NCBI RefSeq assembly: GCF_008831285.2
Contig: NC_045147.1
Coordinates: 1,204,001-1,268,000 of the forward strand
DNA from: Nymphaea colorata
Lineage: Eukaryota > Streptophyta > Magnoliopsida > Nymphaeales > Nymphaeaceae
Direction: 5' to 3'
DNA: 64,000 nt
This document shows positions 23,818 to 34,449 of this stretch, piece after piece (positions within the stretch are counted from its first letter, which is position 1; each line of letters opens with the position of its first letter). Position numbers and translations under genes: made by a program. The notes under the pieces were generated by a model. The model was given only the letters and a program-made list of their open reading frames with translations, made no database searches and had not been told where the DNA came from.

Positions 23818-24147
23818 TCAATCCATGCCCAAAATAATATCAAACCCACTAAAACTTATGATCACCAACTGTACCGGTAAGTGGTGTTGATGGATCTCTT
23901 CGTCTACATCAGGTACATACTGGCTACATGATTCTTGTACATGTATAGGGCTGACCACTTTTAAGACATACGGCATCATCCTAGCCGACACTTCTAATGA
24001 AGTGGCAAATTGACTAGATATAAAAGAATGAGTCACCCCTGCATCAAACAATACTCTAGCAATGTGAGAATCAACAACCAATGTACCTTCGATGAGATCG
24101 CATGCCTGAAGCTCCTCCACGGTAGTCGCATTGACACGTCCAGTCAT
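23818..24147 (-). pseudogene. Gypsy aspartic protease
   Basis: The minus frame has VVDSHIARVLFDAGVTHSFI, the retroviral-type protease site. The usual D-S-G-A-THSFI reads D-A-G-V here, keeping the Asp but changing two neighbours. It ends at ISFSGFDIILGMD, the usual end of this domain (normally DVILGMDWL). Confidence 0.85.
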
Positions 24148-24199
24148 CTTTTAAGCATTAGAAGGACTAGCTTCGGGCTTCTTCAACTCTTTTTCTCGC

Positions 24200-25218
24200 A
24201 TTATGGGGCAATTTTTGATGAAGTGTCTCATCTTTCCACAGTGTGAACACGCTCTGGTCTCCCGATAACACGGCTTCCCAGGGTGCACACGTGAGTAAGT
24301 AGGCCACCTCGGTTGAGTCAGAGTAGTCACTACCCCCTTTGTGGTGTCACTGCAGTTTGGCCTGTTCCGCCTGAATGTTCAATCATCACGCCTCTCATAA
24401 GGCTTTGCCCTACCTGCAAAGTGATGGTGCTTGACGTGCGTCCGCCCACCATGTGAGTGTTGGCCTGCCTTCTTGTGATAGTCCTTCTGAGTCCTAGCCC
24501 AATCCTCTTCCATGCGTCTAGCTATAGTGACCTCCTCGTCCAAATCATGAGGTCTTCTTGACATAACTTTGCTTCGCAGTCCATCATGCAACCCATGCAC
24601 AAATTTGTCTGCTCCGGCCTCATCTGTGGTGTAAAGGTGCAGGCAATACACCTCCAAGTGCTGAAGAAGGAATCTCTGAACTGCTTCCATGAGATCGACT
24701 ATTGGCCTGCAAACCAAATCTCACGGGTCGATTGCCACCATATTTTTGCATCAACTTTCAACAAATAAGAGTCATAATTCACTGTCTTCTTCTGGCATCT
24801 TCAGAAGCTCAAAAATGTGTTCAACGTCTTCATTCAATTCCTCTACCTTGTCTGGGCTGCCATCTCCAGTAAAGACAGGTGGTTGCATTGACATAAATTG
24901 CTTGAATAACACCAAAGTTGTATTCTCCTTAGCTGGTGCATTAGTGTCTCCTGTAGGAGATGTATGGCTCCTTGATTACTAACCTTCGACAGTACTAGTG
25001 AGGTCAGTGTCTGCAAAGTTGTCAACAGTATAGTCGGTTGATCAACAGGTGGAGTCTGCCTTGGTGGGGATTGGTCACCCACACTACTCTGGACGTATGG
25101 TTGCCCTGACGTACTATCATCCAATTGGGTATGCGCATCTGAATGGGCTGAACTTGGCTCTCTTTGTGCCTCTGTAGGTGGCCTAGCTCGCTTCTTACCC
25201 CTACGTTGATACTCCATC
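24200..25218 (-). pseudogene. Gypsy gag with zinc knuckle
   Basis: The likely start is the ATG at about 25,218 (MEYQRRGKKRARPP). A Ser/Pro-rich linker follows, then the gag core (24,717-24,379) with KFVHGLHDGLRSKVMSRR and ARRMEEDWARTQ. An intact CCHC zinc knuckle, CSHCGKMRHFIKNC, lies at about 24,210-24,250. Frame breaks occur near 24,840 and 24,300. Gag packages the element RNA. Neighbours are the primer-binding site upstream and the protease downstream. Confidence 0.8.
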
Positions 25219-25439
25219 TGTACAAGCAAGAACCCTCATTCTCATTACAAAGTTTGAGATACTTTTACAAGTCCCATTTGCAAAGATGCATCACAATCAT
25301 CAAGACATCAATCCATCACATACGTATATATCATAGTAAAATCAAAACTAAAATAAAAGCTAACTAAAATAGCGCATACCTGGGCAACACGGCTTCATAG
25401 ATAGACTTTAACTCACATTCATATTGGGGTTTTGCCATA

Positions 25440-25451
25440 GCTCTGATACCA
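25440..25451 (-). other. Gypsy primer-binding site
   Basis: On the minus strand TGGTATCAGAGC, the sequence complementary to the 3' end of initiator tRNA-Met, lies four bases from the LTR end (GGGGCGTGACA). Minus-strand DNA synthesis would start here. Confidence 0.9.
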
Positions 25452-25455
25452 AAGT

Positions 25456-28400
25456 TGTCACGCCCCAACACTTTGACCCCCAAATAATTTTTTTTTTATA
25501 AAACACAAAACTTTGAGGTGTGACGACACAACGATTCCAAAGGAAATGAGCTATGCAAATTAAAGACATTGGGATAAACTTTCCATTATATAGTAAATTT
25601 CGTTCAGACAAAATTACTTCACATTTCTCAATAACACATATGACAAAAAAGCCCCAAATCACAACAATGATACCTAACAAAAATAAGATATCGATAACAC
25701 CAAAGCAAGACGCGCCGACACTACAATAGATCCAAAACCTTCCCAATAGGATGTGAGTAGAGCCATCTGATCAACCTGCTACTCCGGGCGCCAAAACCTG
25801 AAAAAGAAAGACAACTGAAGGCTTAGCCTTCGCAGTATAGAAACAAGTCAGATAAATCCCTAACCCTCTTAGGTAAGGGTTCAAATATAGGATAAACAAT
25901 TACGAAAGCAAATCACTATCATGTCGTGATAGGACATATAGTCACATGACTTGTCAAGAAGGCCCCTCATATATATCACGACAAGTCAAGGCCACTCGAT
26001 GGCCACAACATTACATTCATTAGTCACATGCAATTCATGCATGAACACATCATTCACAATCACTTCATTCACACACACTTCATTCACATTCTTTTCATTT
26101 ACATTAGCTTTATTGAATTGACAGTTCCTGTGGGTGCAAACACAGGCACGTGCACACCACGAGCGACTTGCAGTCGGGAGACAACCCCCATGGTGGCCCA
26201 AAGCGATATGGATTCATTCACGCTGTAGTGATAGAGCAATCGTCCATGGATGTGTGAATTCTAAGGAGAGATACTCAGCCTTCCCTAAGATACCTAGGTT
26301 GGGAAGGTGGGAGCCCAATGCTCCAAGCACATCACACAATGATATCCTGGGGCCTTGCACTGCCTGCACTCCGAACAAGCGAGACTAGTGGCAAAGGTGG
26401 GACAACTCCCAAACACATTGCCATAACCCACTGGCCTCTTATCTCTTATTATTTCTTACTTATCATTATGAAAGCACATTCACAAAAGGACCGGCTAGCT
26501 CATGAGGTTGGTTCACTTCACGAGTGCACCCATGCCTCCAATTGCCTTCACACGAGGGCTACACATATAGTTAACATTATTAGCTAACTGTCATAACAAT
26601 ATGGGTACAATTACCATTCAATTCATTCATTTGTATCATGCCCATGGCAATGCATACGGAATGTTACAACATTCACATTAGTCACACACACCAATCACAT
26701 CTTTCAAAACTTAGCCAAACCACAGAGAGTAGTCTCGATCTGTGATTGACTCATAGCTGTCCTATGCAATTATTATTCTAGGATGCTTTCTAATGCACAA
26801 TGGGGTCGAAGGGATACTCGACTTGATACCCCTCCACTTCTGTCCTAAGCAGTTATCATTGCTAGCATGCAAATGCAATTGTGTAGTAATTTTAAAAACA
26901 AAACTCATCACATAAGCATTCAATTCTCATGCATACATTCATTCAATCACATCACAACCATAGGATGCAACGATCCTGGAAACACATTCAAAAGTTGACC
27001 CCAGGCAGGAATTTGCCTGGAATGCCACCATACCTACCGCGCGTCGCCAAACTACCCCAACATGCCTCGAGCTTCGAATCTTTTCGCTCAAGGTCTACTT
27101 GACGTACCCAGTGTACCTGCAAACATAAGCAAGTTATAAATTATCTACTCGTTCAGTTTTACAATGTATACAAATATAAAATACAATCATTGAGGCATAG
27201 GTCATCGCTTCAAGAGGGTGTCGACAGGTAGTATCAACCCACAAAGCCCTCCAATAGGTCTCTTCCCGTGACCAAACAACTTAAGCTCTGCATTTTTTAT
27301 TGCACCAATCAATAATACGTTTCTCCCTTGCTTTTCAAGCCGATGCGTCAACCCCGCAATTAAGCTTACCAACTTACATATTCTTTCCCAACCAACAACG
27401 TAATACGCGCATCGACAATAGTGTGTGTCACGTGTTCGTAACGACTTTCCTGCATATTCTCAACCACATAAATCTCTACCATGTTTTCTAATTGCTTCGA
27501 AAATCAACCCATCATGCTAAAAAGATAAATATACACATGGATGATCGTCCCTCCAAAAATAGTCTTAGTCTTTCTCCAAAATAGCAACGTCGCTAATATG
27601 CATTTTAAATCTTTCAATCTTAAGTCTAACATACTCAATCAATAATTATACATGTGCTAACATAAAATATTAAACAATGTAGACTCGATTAGGCATCGTT
27701 CACCCCACTTTTAGAGTCCAAACAGCTGCAATGCTCCTACAGCCACCTCAAATATCCGATTGATCCCCAAGTGGCTAAAACCGTACAATGCCGCCACCAC
27801 CAACACCTTCAATTCACTGATACGAGGGGAAAGAGGCATCCCCAAGCTGTAATTCCAAATCCAACAACAGTCAGTAGATGAAAATAGCGAAAGAGAGTTA
27901 AAAAGGAGGGTTTGCCGAGAGAAGATGACATTCGGCTATGAGATAGGTTGTTCGGTTGAGGGAGATAGGGCAGGTACGAGAGAGAGAGAGTGTGCAAAGA
28001 GGGAGAGTGTGAGAGAGTTGCCAAGCAAGGAGACCATGCGAGAGAGAGAGAGGGTGCAAACAAGGAGACAGGAGAGCAAGAGACAATGCAGAGAGAGAAA
28101 AATGCGAGCAAGGAGACGAGAGTGTAGAGGGGAGACCGATAGAAAATGGCGAGGGGGAGATGGACAGTGTGCTCAGGAAAGAGGGAGAGGGACAACATGA
28201 TAGGGGGAAAACAGGGAGAGTGTGAAGGGGATTGATGATGAGAGGACAAGAGGGGACATGAGAGCTGTGGGGAGGGAGCTCGGATTAGAGAGGGAGATGA
28301 CAGAGAATAGCGGCGGAGAGAAAATAGAAGGGACAGAGAGAATGCGAGAGTTTATCGCAGCGCCATCACCCTTCACCTCCGCCAGTTCCTCAGTGTCGCC

Positions 28401-28617
28401 GCCGTTGTTCACCCCGTCGCTGCTGCCACTTCTCTCCTTTTTTCTTCTCTGCGTTTTGTGCAACCCAGTGAGATGAGAGAGTGAAGAAGAGGGAGACGAT
28501 GGGGCAGACGAGGGAGAAGAGCCTCCCCGCACGTCGGGCTCTCCTCACACAAGTGGGATCGGGTCTGGATCTGGACCCGATCCAGCCCGACCTGAAATAA
28601 ACAAAACGAGTGTTACA
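25456..28617 (-). repeat. Gypsy 5' LTR, 3,162 bp
   Basis: Bounded by TG...CA: it starts (minus strand) TGTAACACTCG at 28,617 and ends GGGGCGTGACA at 25,456. The end next to the outside matches the 3' LTR remnant (GACCCGAT, CAGCCCGACCTGAAAT, ACAAAACGAGTGTTACA). Within it are a purine-rich stretch at about 27,900-28,340 and imperfect CATTCACA repeats at about 26,040-26,110. Open frames over the purine-rich part are low-complexity and not called as genes. Confidence 0.8.
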
Positions 28618-28618
28618 G

Positions 28619-28968
28619 GAGAGGGATGGCAAACAATCGTTTGGCATCTTACTTGTGTGAAGAAGAATAGTCACCCCGTCATGCTGTTTTGGGAAAGAGA
28701 AACGAAGAGAACAGCGCTGCGCTTTTTTGAGAAAGAGAAACAAAGAGAATGAGAAAGCCCAAATGGGCAAAAAAAAAATCGGTGGTAAAGAGTCCTACCT
28801 CGGGAGGTCGCACTTTTTTCCAGGGTAAATTTGCCCTGGTTCATCAAATTTAGCAAGGAAAACTTCCATGCGTTTGATTTTGTAGTGAAAAGCCATACCA
28901 AACCGGCAAATTCATCCCAATGCACAGTAAAATCCCTGTGCATCAAACGGGGTCTTAGTGATGGGACT
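28619..28968. mobile_element. Tourist-like element part, third family copy
   Basis: Resembles 9,985-10,280: TGTGTGAAGAAGAATAGTCAC, then TTTTTTCCAGGGTAAATTTG and CCCTGGTT, ending CTGTGCATCAAACGGGGTC followed by TTA. The imperfect palindrome CCAGGGTAAATTTGCCCTGG (about 28,819-28,838) is shared in form with the other copies. The left end is cut by the Gypsy LTR. Confidence 0.6.
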
Positions 28969-29070
28969 TGTCGCCACAGAATTTTGGCCATTGCAAATAA
29001 ACAATAACGATGGAAAACCAAGAAGAAACAATGATTTTGGTCATAACCAAAAACCATAATTGTTGTAGTG

Positions 29071-29388
29071 TGGAAGCCAATCAGACTAAAATGAAACAAG
29101 AATTCCCAACGAAGTGGAAAAAATACATAAACTAAAAAATGAACGCAAAGAAAGCCAATGACTTACAATCGCAAGTCAACACATTGATGGTATTGATGAA
29201 AAAAAAAACAAGCATTTGAAAGCTAATTAGTAAATGTTCAGTGAAACATATCAATATTTTTTAAGTAGATGATTGGAAGCAGATGTTTTCTTAAAGGCTG
29301 ATGTCTTCTTTCTTGTTCTTTACATGGGTCGAGGATGAATTAGTTTTGTTGACCTCATCATGCATCCATCTCATGTAACTAGGCAAAA

Positions 29389-29456
<68 letters not shown>

Positions 29457-29920
29457 ATTTTATGTGAACATGTAGAAACATCAAACATGTAGCCACCGCC
29501 GCTTCTTTCGGTTTCACCGCTCTGGCGCCCAACGTCTGCCTTGCTGTTCCAGCCGATTGTCTCCGACATGTGCATCCTGTCCAATTTGCCCTTCCCGCCG
29601 GAGTTTCTTTCTCTCTCGCTTTCTCACTACCTCACTATCTCTCTTTCGCTCTCCCTGTCTATCTCTCTCTCCCATTCCTCGCTCTCTTTCTCTGTCACTC
29701 TTTCGGTATGACCATCCGCAGCTTTGTAGTGTTTGTGCACGTCATCGGTAACACCATGAGGAATTACGTCTTGTCGACATCCATTCAGATGAAGGATTAT
29801 AGCAAATATGCAAGCATTACATGAGCACACCTGAGACCTAAACTTGTGGGGACTTGAAGAGAGAGGATCTACGAAAAAAGAGGACTCATATGAGATATTT
29901 GGATTTTAAGTTTTGGGTTT
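29071..29920. other. Microsatellite-rich DNA, no gene seen
   Basis: Includes an (AC)n run followed by (AT)n at about 29,392-29,452 and a CT-rich tract at about 29,605-29,700. Open frames crossing these are low-complexity. Confidence 0.6.
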
Positions 29921-30300
29921 TCAAGGAACCCTCACTCATGCTCAGCGCTGAATGAAGGTTTCAAATCGCTTTCTGGAATGAGGATTTCATGAACCTGAAA
30001 ACCCTCACTCGAGCACCACCCTTTGCTGAGTGAGGGTTTTTGATTAATCTGAAACCCTTTACTGAGTGAGGGTTTTCAGATTGATCTGAAACCCTTTGCT
30101 TTGCTGAGTGAGGGTTTCATCCCTCACTCGCAGTGAGCGAGATTGTGTTGAAACCATTGCTCGTTGGACCAAGGGTTTTGAAGAAAGAAACCCTTGCTCT
30201 GGCGAGCAAGGGTCTCATCCCTCACTCGCTGCGAGCAAAGGTGTTTTGTAACCCATGCTCGTTGGAGCAAGGGTTTTGAAGAAACCCTCACTCCAAACCT
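29920..30300. repeat. Degenerate GAGTGAGGGTTT repeat cluster
   Basis: Many copies of GAGTGAGGGTTT, its inverse AAACCCTCACTC, and the related GAGCAAGGGTTT occur in both orientations. Spacing is irregular, so the single strand could fold into hairpins. A (GA)n run follows at about 30,310-30,353. No coding meaning is evident. Confidence 0.7.
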
Positions 30301-30319
30301 TGACTTCGAGTTAGAGAGG

Positions 30320-30356
<37 letters not shown>

Positions 30357-30544
30357 ATACCTTGACTGGCTTTGCAGCAACAAATGAGAAGGGCAGTGGT
30401 GGTATCGGGCATTTAGATGAAGCATTGAAGATTCTTTTCATTTGGATGAAGCATTGAAGAAGAAGAAAAAGAAAAACAAGAAGAAGAAAGAGAGGAAAGA
30501 GAATACACAGGATGACATGAAACATGAAATGGAAAAAACAAAAT

Positions 30545-30742
30545 AACTACTACTTTTATTCGAGCTGGGTCGAGCTTAAAATATTCGAGTTCAACGAATT
30601 CAACTTGGCTCAACTAAAAAAACATGAGTCGAAAAAAGAGCTTGAGTTCACCTCGTTTATTAAAATAGTCGGCTCGAACTCGATTTCGAGTCAAGTTGTA
30701 ACCAGCCGAGCTCAAGTTGTTCGGCTCGTTGTTCACCCCTAG
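30545..30742. mobile_element. Part of a hAT-like element (3' end)
   Basis: The text is dense in GAGCT/GCTCG words (CGAGCTGGGTCGAGC, CCGAGCTCAAG, TCGGCTCGTTG) and ends GTTCACCCCTA. This is the inverse of the TAGGGGTGAAC start of the complete element at 47,201. I could not find its other end. Confidence 0.45.
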
Positions 30743-31165
30743 GAGGGGAGGAAGGTTTTATCGAGGTGACTATCTCGGATAGGTATTTAGTAGCTTTGTG
30801 ATGATTTCTGCAAGGGCCATTAAGAATGGGATGTTCTAGGCAGCGGACGTTCGGGGTTTCATTCAAGAGATAATTGTGGACACACTTCAATCCTGCAAGG
30901 TCGTAGCTGATGTGCCACCCCTTTTTCTTTTTCGTTGCCTCTGATTGGGGGAGCAGGTGGCCCCTCCTTAGCCATGGTAGGGATGTTAACCAGACTCTCT
31001 GAAATCTCCCAATTGGCCATGAGACCGCCAGTTTGCTTCCACTATATGTGGGTTTTCTGTTTCTAAGCTATGAGGTTTTTCATAATTGGTTTATCCATCG
31101 TAACTTGAATTTAGTTCAGGATTTGTAGCGAGGCCTTCCATTCAAGGCTTTTCCATCGCAACCTT
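30743..31165. other. Downstream flank of the Copia element
   Basis: No gene is recognised. A Copia 3' LTR would be expected here, but I find no sequence matching another LTR in the window and no clear TG...CA unit. The LTR was lost or is unrecognisable. Confidence 0.4.
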
Positions 31166-31438
31166 TCAAATATATCTCAGCCTCATATGGGCTACATGCT
31201 TGGTAAACAAGTCTTCTGATATTCTCTTGGTAAGGTGATCTGCTACCATGTCATTGGTAGGCATGTATTCAACTGAGATTTCATTTTTCTCAATCATTTC
31301 ATGGACATAATGGTATTTCACCATTATATGTTTACTCTTTGAGCTCACAGCTCCATTTTTCATAAGTGATATCGCTGCCTGATTATCACAATATAGTTGA
31401 ACTGGTTCATGATCAAGATCTAATTTCAAGTTTTTCAA
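31166..31438 (-). pseudogene. Copia RNase H
   Basis: The minus frame reads VQLYCDNQAAISLMKNGAV, SKHIMVKYHYVHEMI and MVADHLTKRISEDLF. The usual SKHI-D-VKYHF carries Met in place of Asp, a key residue change. The upstream RT-RNase H linker (31,920-31,702) is in a separate frame with RPDISFPVGLVSHYQSNPG. Confidence 0.85.
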
Positions 31439-31701
31439 GAACCGACTTATCTAGACAGCAAATGTGGTGGCAACATTACATGCTACGTATTCTGTTTCTT
31501 GTGTGTGTTGAGCAACACATCCATGTTTCTTACAGAACCAGGCTAACGCTCCACCTCCAAAGAGAAATACATATCTAGATGTGAACTTACTCTAATCATC
31601 AGTATAGCCAACTAAAGTTAGTTCATTCACTTGATAAGACAATTTCAGTCCTTAATTCCTTTTATATACCAAAAAATTATTTTAACCGCTTGCCTGTGAG
31701 G

Positions 31702-32816
31702 CTAACCAGGATTGCTTTGGTAATGACTCACAAGACCAACAGGAAAACTTATGTCTGGTCTTGTACAAAGCATTAGATACATTAAACTACCAACAACCTG
31801 TGCATAAGGAACATGCAATTTCTGTTGTTCTTCTCCAGAACAATCGCTCCTGCTTAGATTTGCTCCTTTAGCTATGGGAGTTCCAATTGGTTTGCAATCT
31901 TGCATTCGAAATTTCTTCAAGATATAATCGATATATCATTCTTGGCTCAAACTCAGAATTGTCGAGTCTCTATCTCAAGTGATCTTTATTCCTAATATGT
32001 AGAAAGCTTCACTCATGTCTTTCATTTTGAAGTTCTCATTCAACCAAGTCTTTGTTTTGGATATCATACTATTGTCGTTTCCAGTCAACAGAATATCATT
32101 GACATATAAAGATAGGATACAAAAGAGACTCTCACTTTTCCAAACATATACACACTGGTCTAGTTGATTTGCTATATATCCAAGCTTTGTAATTGCCTTA
32201 TGAAAGGCAAAATACCACTGTCTTGGAGACTGCTTCAATCCGTACAATGATTTATGTAGCTTGTACACTTTGTCTTCATTTTCTTTGACGACATATCCCT
32301 GCGGTTGAGTCATATATATGGTTTTCTTTAATTCATCGTTCAAAAAAGTAGTTTTCACATCCATCTTCTTTGACAACATATCCCTGCGGTTGAGTCATAG
32401 AAGGCTGCGATAGTCAAAATTATTCTGATTGATGCAAACTTTGCTACCGGAGAATAAGTTTTTATGTAATCAATTCCTTCCTTTGGGGAAAAACCTTTCG
32501 CCACCAGCCTTGTTTTAAACTTCTCAACTGTTCTGTTGGCTTTATATTTTTTCTTTAGCACCCATTTGCACCCAATGGGTCTTCTATCCTTAGAAAGTTC
32601 TACGAGTTCCCAAACTTTATTCTTTTCTATGGATTTGATTTCCTCATCCATAGCGTTCACCCAATCTGATGATTCATGCGAGTTTATCGCATCGTCATAT
32701 GTCAGATTGTCAGACATTTTATCAATATCTACTAAATAGCATAGCTCATCTATAAGATATACATAATAATCACTCAAACATGAAGGAGGAGCTCTAGGTC
32801 TTTTACGACCTAACAA
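31702..32816 (-). pseudogene. Copia reverse transcriptase
   Basis: The first part (32,816-32,400) has WVNAMDEEIKSIEKNKVWEL, IGCKWVLKKKYKANRTVEKF and GIDYIKTYSPVAKFASIR. The second (32,379-31,975) has MDVKTTFLNDELKKTIYM, LYGLKQSPRQWYFAF and LYVNDILLTG. The catalytic YVDD is YVND here, so the polymerase is inactive. A third frame (31,920-31,702) carries the C-terminus with PIAKGANLSRSDC. Between parts one and two a short duplicated piece replaces about five residues. Confidence 0.9.
32280..32402 (-). repeat. Short displaced duplication in Copia RT
   Basis: TTCTTTGACGACATATCCCT with its continuation GCGGTTGAGTCATA at about 32,280-32,313 recurs with one change at about 32,366-32,399. The second copy sits exactly where the two RT frames meet, so it looks like a templated insertion during break repair and not a tandem slip. 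Confidence 0.75.
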
Positions 32817-32866
32817 AGTCTGAGTTGATAAGGTGCTTGGATCAGCTGGTTCATTGCTTAACTGTT

Positions 32867-33037
32867 CCTCAGTCGGTTCGTTACCAAACTATTCATTAGA
32901 CAATTCATGCTCAGTTGGTTCATTACCAAACGGATCCCCAATTGGTTCATTACCAGACTGGTCCTCAAACAATTCATGCTTAGTTGGTTCATTACCAAAC
33001 TAATCCCCAATCGATTCATTACCAGACTGATCCTCTG
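32867..33037 (-). repeat. Imperfect tandem repeat in Copia spacer
   Basis: The phrase GGTTCATTACCAAAC or GGTTCATTACCAGAC recurs about five times with spacers that also repeat (AATTCATGCTCAGTT and AATTCATGCTTAGTT), giving a higher unit of about 78 bp. It lies in the variable linker between integrase and RT. Confidence 0.75.
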
Positions 33038-33123
33038 AATAAATCAGATCCTCCAGTAGATCATTATAATCTCCCATTATATTATTATCTTTGTTATTGA
33101 GTTCTTCTAGGAACTCTACATCT

Positions 33124-33790
33124 CTACTTTCTATGAGCCCCATAATAGAGTGATATTTTGTAGCCTTTGGATCTTTTTGGATATCCAATAAACGCATATC
33201 TTACTGATCTTCTATCTAGTTTATCCATTTTTGGATTTAAAAGTTTAACATGTGCTACAGATCCCCATCTCTTGAGATGTCTTAAGTCTGGTTTCACATC
33301 AGTCCATCTCTCATAAGGAGTGGATGGGACTGCCTTGCAGGGCACTCGATTTATAGTATACATGGCTGTTAACACAACCTCTCCCCAAAAAACTTTGAGT
33401 AATTGTGCACCTGCCAACATAGATCTCACCATGTTCAAGAGGGTTCTATTACACCTCTCAGCGACACCATTTTGTTGTGGTGTCCTGGGCATTGTTCTTT
33501 GTCTATTAATTCCAAGGTCTTTGTAGTGTTCGAGAAATTCATTTGATGTATATTCACATCCTCGATTAGACCTTATAACCTTGATATTTTTCCCAAGTTG
33601 TCTTTCAACTTCAGATTTATATTCCTTGAATTTTTCAAGTGCTTCTGACTTATCTTTAATGAGATAAACATAACCAAATTTTGAGAAGTCATCAATAAAA
33701 GTTATGAAATATAACTTGCCACTATGTGTTTGGACTCTAAAAGGTCATAAATATCGGTATGGATTATTTCCAATAGATCAATGGCCCGAA
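33124..33790 (-). pseudogene. Copia integrase core
   Basis: The minus frame reads LYFITFIDDFSKFGYVYLI, KVIRSNRGCEYTSNEF, MPRTPQQNGVAERCNRTL and INRVPCKAVPSTPYERW. The first Asp (FIDD) and the Glu (VAER) are present. The middle Asp of RSDRGGEY is Asn here (RSNRGCEY), so DNA joining would fail. Confidence 0.88.
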
Positions 33791-33871
33791 TTACTTCAGA
33801 TGGAAAGGGTAAATATCGGTATGGATTATTTCCAATAGATCAATGGCCCGAATTACTTCAGATGGAAAGGG
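33748..33871 (-). repeat. 62-bp exact tandem duplication
   Basis: A 62-bp unit beginning TAAATATCGGTATGG occurs at 33,748-33,809 and again at 33,810-33,871 without visible change. Because 62 is not a multiple of three it shifts the frame between the pre-integrase domain and the integrase core. Identity of the two copies implies a recent event. Confidence 0.95.
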
Positions 33872-34449
33872 TTTTCTTGTCATTTTTTCACATAAACATG
33901 CCTCGCATTTCGTGAAATCATTTACATTTATATCAGGTATAATACCTTGTTGTGCTAGAATATTCATCTTGTTGATGCTTACATGGCCTAATCTTTCATG
34001 CCATAGATTTGTACTTACATTCATTACACAATCAATATAAACAAAACTAGAAGCTTTATTCATTTCACTAAGTTTGAACATACCATGTTCCTTAACATAT
34101 TTTCCTTGGAACATTGTCCTCCCATGTTTTCCCACCGTAATTTTTCCTAGAACAAAATGAACTTCAAAACCTTTCCCAGTTAGTGCCGAGACTGACACTA
34201 AATTCCTCCGCATGGAGGGGACATACAAGACTTCAGTAAGAATGACGCTTGTACCCCAAACATTCAGTTGATATGACCCAACTCCCATGACATCACAATA
34301 TGAGTTTTACCCATATAGATTTTTTGCATTCCCGGACTTAAGTCTTCCATATGAATCATGCCTTTTTTTGTTTTTGCAATGTGATGTGTAGCTCCCGAAT
34401 CGACCCACCAACCAGTTAAATCTCCATCTGCAAACAAGCACTCTGACAC
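33791..34449 (-). pseudogene. Copia protease and GAG-pre-integrase
   Basis: The protease site WWVDSGATHHIAKTKKGMI is intact at about 34,410. After a frame change comes NLVSVSALTGKGFEV and the HHCC-type pre-integrase zinc domain LWHERLGHVSINKMNIL then CEACLCEKMTRKPF. The frame ends at 33,791 inside the 62-bp duplication. Confidence 0.88.

Larger units (their letters stand above)
20639..28617 (-). mobile_element. Gypsy chromovirus (Tekay-like), nested and mutated
   Basis: Minus-strand element in the order 5' LTR (25,456-28,617), primer-binding site, gag, protease, RT, RNase H, integrase, chromodomain-like tail, polypurine tract (20,746-20,758) and 3' LTR remnant (20,639-20,745). The LTR ends are TGTAACACTCG and GGGGCGTGACA. 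The long LTR, the intact gag zinc knuckle, and the tail with IPLVRVEWQHHWLKEGT and LEDDMRKKYPHLF point to the Tekay/Del chromovirus group, whose chromodomain steers integration to marked chromatin. Coding regions carry many stops and frameshifts, and the integrase active site is lost, so the copy is dead. Confidence 0.85.
17327..29070 (+). mobile_element. Candidate nested CACTA element
   Basis: The 5' end at 17,327 is CACTACAACAAAATG followed by TAGTTTTTGCAAC. At 29,070 the sequence ends ACCATAATTGTTGTAGTG, whose inverse is CACTACAACAATTATGG then TTTTTGG, a good match in content and length. If these are partners, the element itself is only about 2.5 kb once the Gypsy (20,639-28,617) and the 1,225-bp insertion are removed. 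No transposase is visible, so it would be non-autonomous with captured PPR pieces. The 3-bp flanks (TCA and TGG) do not match, which weakens the pairing. Confidence 0.45.

Noticed and set aside
27809-28532. Long open frames on both strands (up to 146 codons) in purine/pyrimidine-rich DNA
   Set aside because: They lie inside the Gypsy 5' LTR, consist mainly of Ser/Leu/Pro or Arg/Glu runs from GAGA/CTCT tracts, and resemble no protein family.
29920-30300. Interstitial telomere repeat
   Set aside because: The words contain GGGTTT but not a regular TTTAGGG period, and they occur in both orientations.
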